Assembly (NCBI GenBank): GCA_011525695.1
Contig: WYBX01000156.1
Span: forward strand, 1 to 63,855
Length of the DNA stretch: 63,855 bases
Direction of reading: 5' to 3'
Source: Verrucomicrobiia bacterium
GTDB lineage: Bacteria; Verrucomicrobiota; Verrucomicrobiia; Opitutales; Opitutaceae
Positions 63,542 through 63,855 of the stretch are shown here, piece after piece. The position numbers and the translations under genes are program-made. How positions within the stretch are numbered: position 1 is the first letter of the stretch; every line of letters starts with the position of its first letter. Below the pieces are notes generated by a model. It ran no database searches. It worked only from the letters and a program-made list of their open reading frames with translations, and was not told the origin of the DNA.

Positions 63542-63855
63542 ATGAAATCTCACACCTGCCCACGCTGGGCCGGCGTCGTCGTACTGGTCTGTGCTGTGGC
63601 GCTCGATGCCCAGCAGGCGCCGACACCGCCCGTTACCGCCGACATGCTGGAAAAATATGATCTCAACCAGAACGGTCGTCTCGATCCGTCGGAACTCGCG
63701 GAGCGCGATGCTGATCTGGCGGACAATACCATTGTGATGTCCCCCTTCGAGGTTGTATCGGAGGATCGCGGCTATCAGGCGACGAACACGATGTCGGGCA
63801 CCCGCATGAACAGCAAACTCGAGGATATTGCCTCGTCGATTTCCGTGGTCACGAA
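63542..63855 (+). CDS. TonB-dependent receptor N-terminus with EF-hand-like motif, cut by window end
   Basis: The first 104 residues of a receptor that leaves the window. A signal peptide (AGVVVLVCAVALDAQQ) is followed by YDLNQNGRLDPSEL, an EF-hand-like calcium loop with acidic or Asn ligands at positions 1, 3, 5, 9 and 12. Then comes SPFEVVSEDRGYQATNTMSG and the start of the plug (SKLEDIASSISVV). This architecture differs from the other three receptors, which have a carboxypeptidase-regulatory-like domain here. The EF-hand plus SPFEV pattern is one I associate with Opitutaceae receptors. The ATG is 259 bases after the previous gene. Confidence 0.85.
   Translation, partial: MKSHTCPRWAGVVVLVCAVALDAQQAPTPPVTADMLEKYDLNQNGRLDPSELAERDADLADNTIVMSPFEVVSEDRGYQATNTMSGTRMNSKLEDIASSISVVT

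Overview
This is a GC-rich chromosomal window with no phage or plasmid genes. It reads like a polysaccharide-degrading member of Verrucomicrobiota, most probably Opitutaceae. The basis is inference from gene style: large TonB-dependent receptors with an N-terminal carboxypeptidase-regulatory-like domain and no SusD partner, several secreted formylglycine sulfatases, Tat-exported Gfo/Idh/MocA proteins, BNR sialidase-like proteins, and a last receptor whose plug begins with the SPFEV...GYQATNT signature I associate with Opitutaceae. No rRNA, tRNA, CRISPR array or intact insertion sequence was seen.

Layout. (1) 502-8903: TonB receptor, a secreted beta-propeller protein of a TYNGI-type family (here LYNGI-LP-WPP), two sulfatases. 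(2) 9017-12552, minus strand: PhoD-like phosphatase and a BNR sialidase-like protein. (3) 12722-16304: a GH78 alpha-L-rhamnosidase followed by two gene relics. (4) 16680-23664: a second TonB receptor, a GH109-like Tat protein, a repeat-rich gap and a third sulfatase. (5) 23801-32215: a tightly packed seven-gene run: second propeller protein, BASS transporter, APH-type kinase, ribose-type ABC importer (binding protein, ATPase, permease) and a secreted nucleoside hydrolase. (6) 32332-44870: GntR/FCD regulator divergent from a third TonB receptor, third propeller protein, RraA-like aldolase, MFS transporter, D-2-hydroxyacid dehydrogenase, BNR protein, a second nucleoside hydrolase-like protein and a Gfo/Idh/MocA oxidoreductase. 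(7) 44977-49080: L-rhamnose isomerase, an NCS1-type permease and a 57-residue membrane protein on the minus strand, divergent from an AraC regulator. (8) 50292-63855: esterases, a secreted transglutaminase-like protein, two PL1-like pectate lyases, a truncated sulfatase, a PQQ dehydrogenase with an inserted cytochrome c domain, an alkaline-phosphatase-superfamily protein, a large unassigned six-hairpin-type protein and the start of a fourth TonB receptor.

How it may work together (inference): outer-membrane receptors bind and import oligosaccharides of a sulfated, rhamnose- and uronate-containing glycan; sulfatases, GH78, PL1-like lyases, esterases and the propeller proteins trim it; rhamnose is isomerised by RhaA, with the adjacent NCS1 permease a candidate inner-membrane carrier; sugar acids could pass through the MFS/RraA/dehydrogenase genes; and a separate operon imports and phosphorylates a ribose-like sugar, perhaps released by the secreted nucleoside hydrolase. 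The points most worth testing are the rhaA-NCS1-small-protein operon, the seven-gene transport/kinase operon, the three receptor-linked propeller paralogues, and several partly deleted gene relics and structured repeats.
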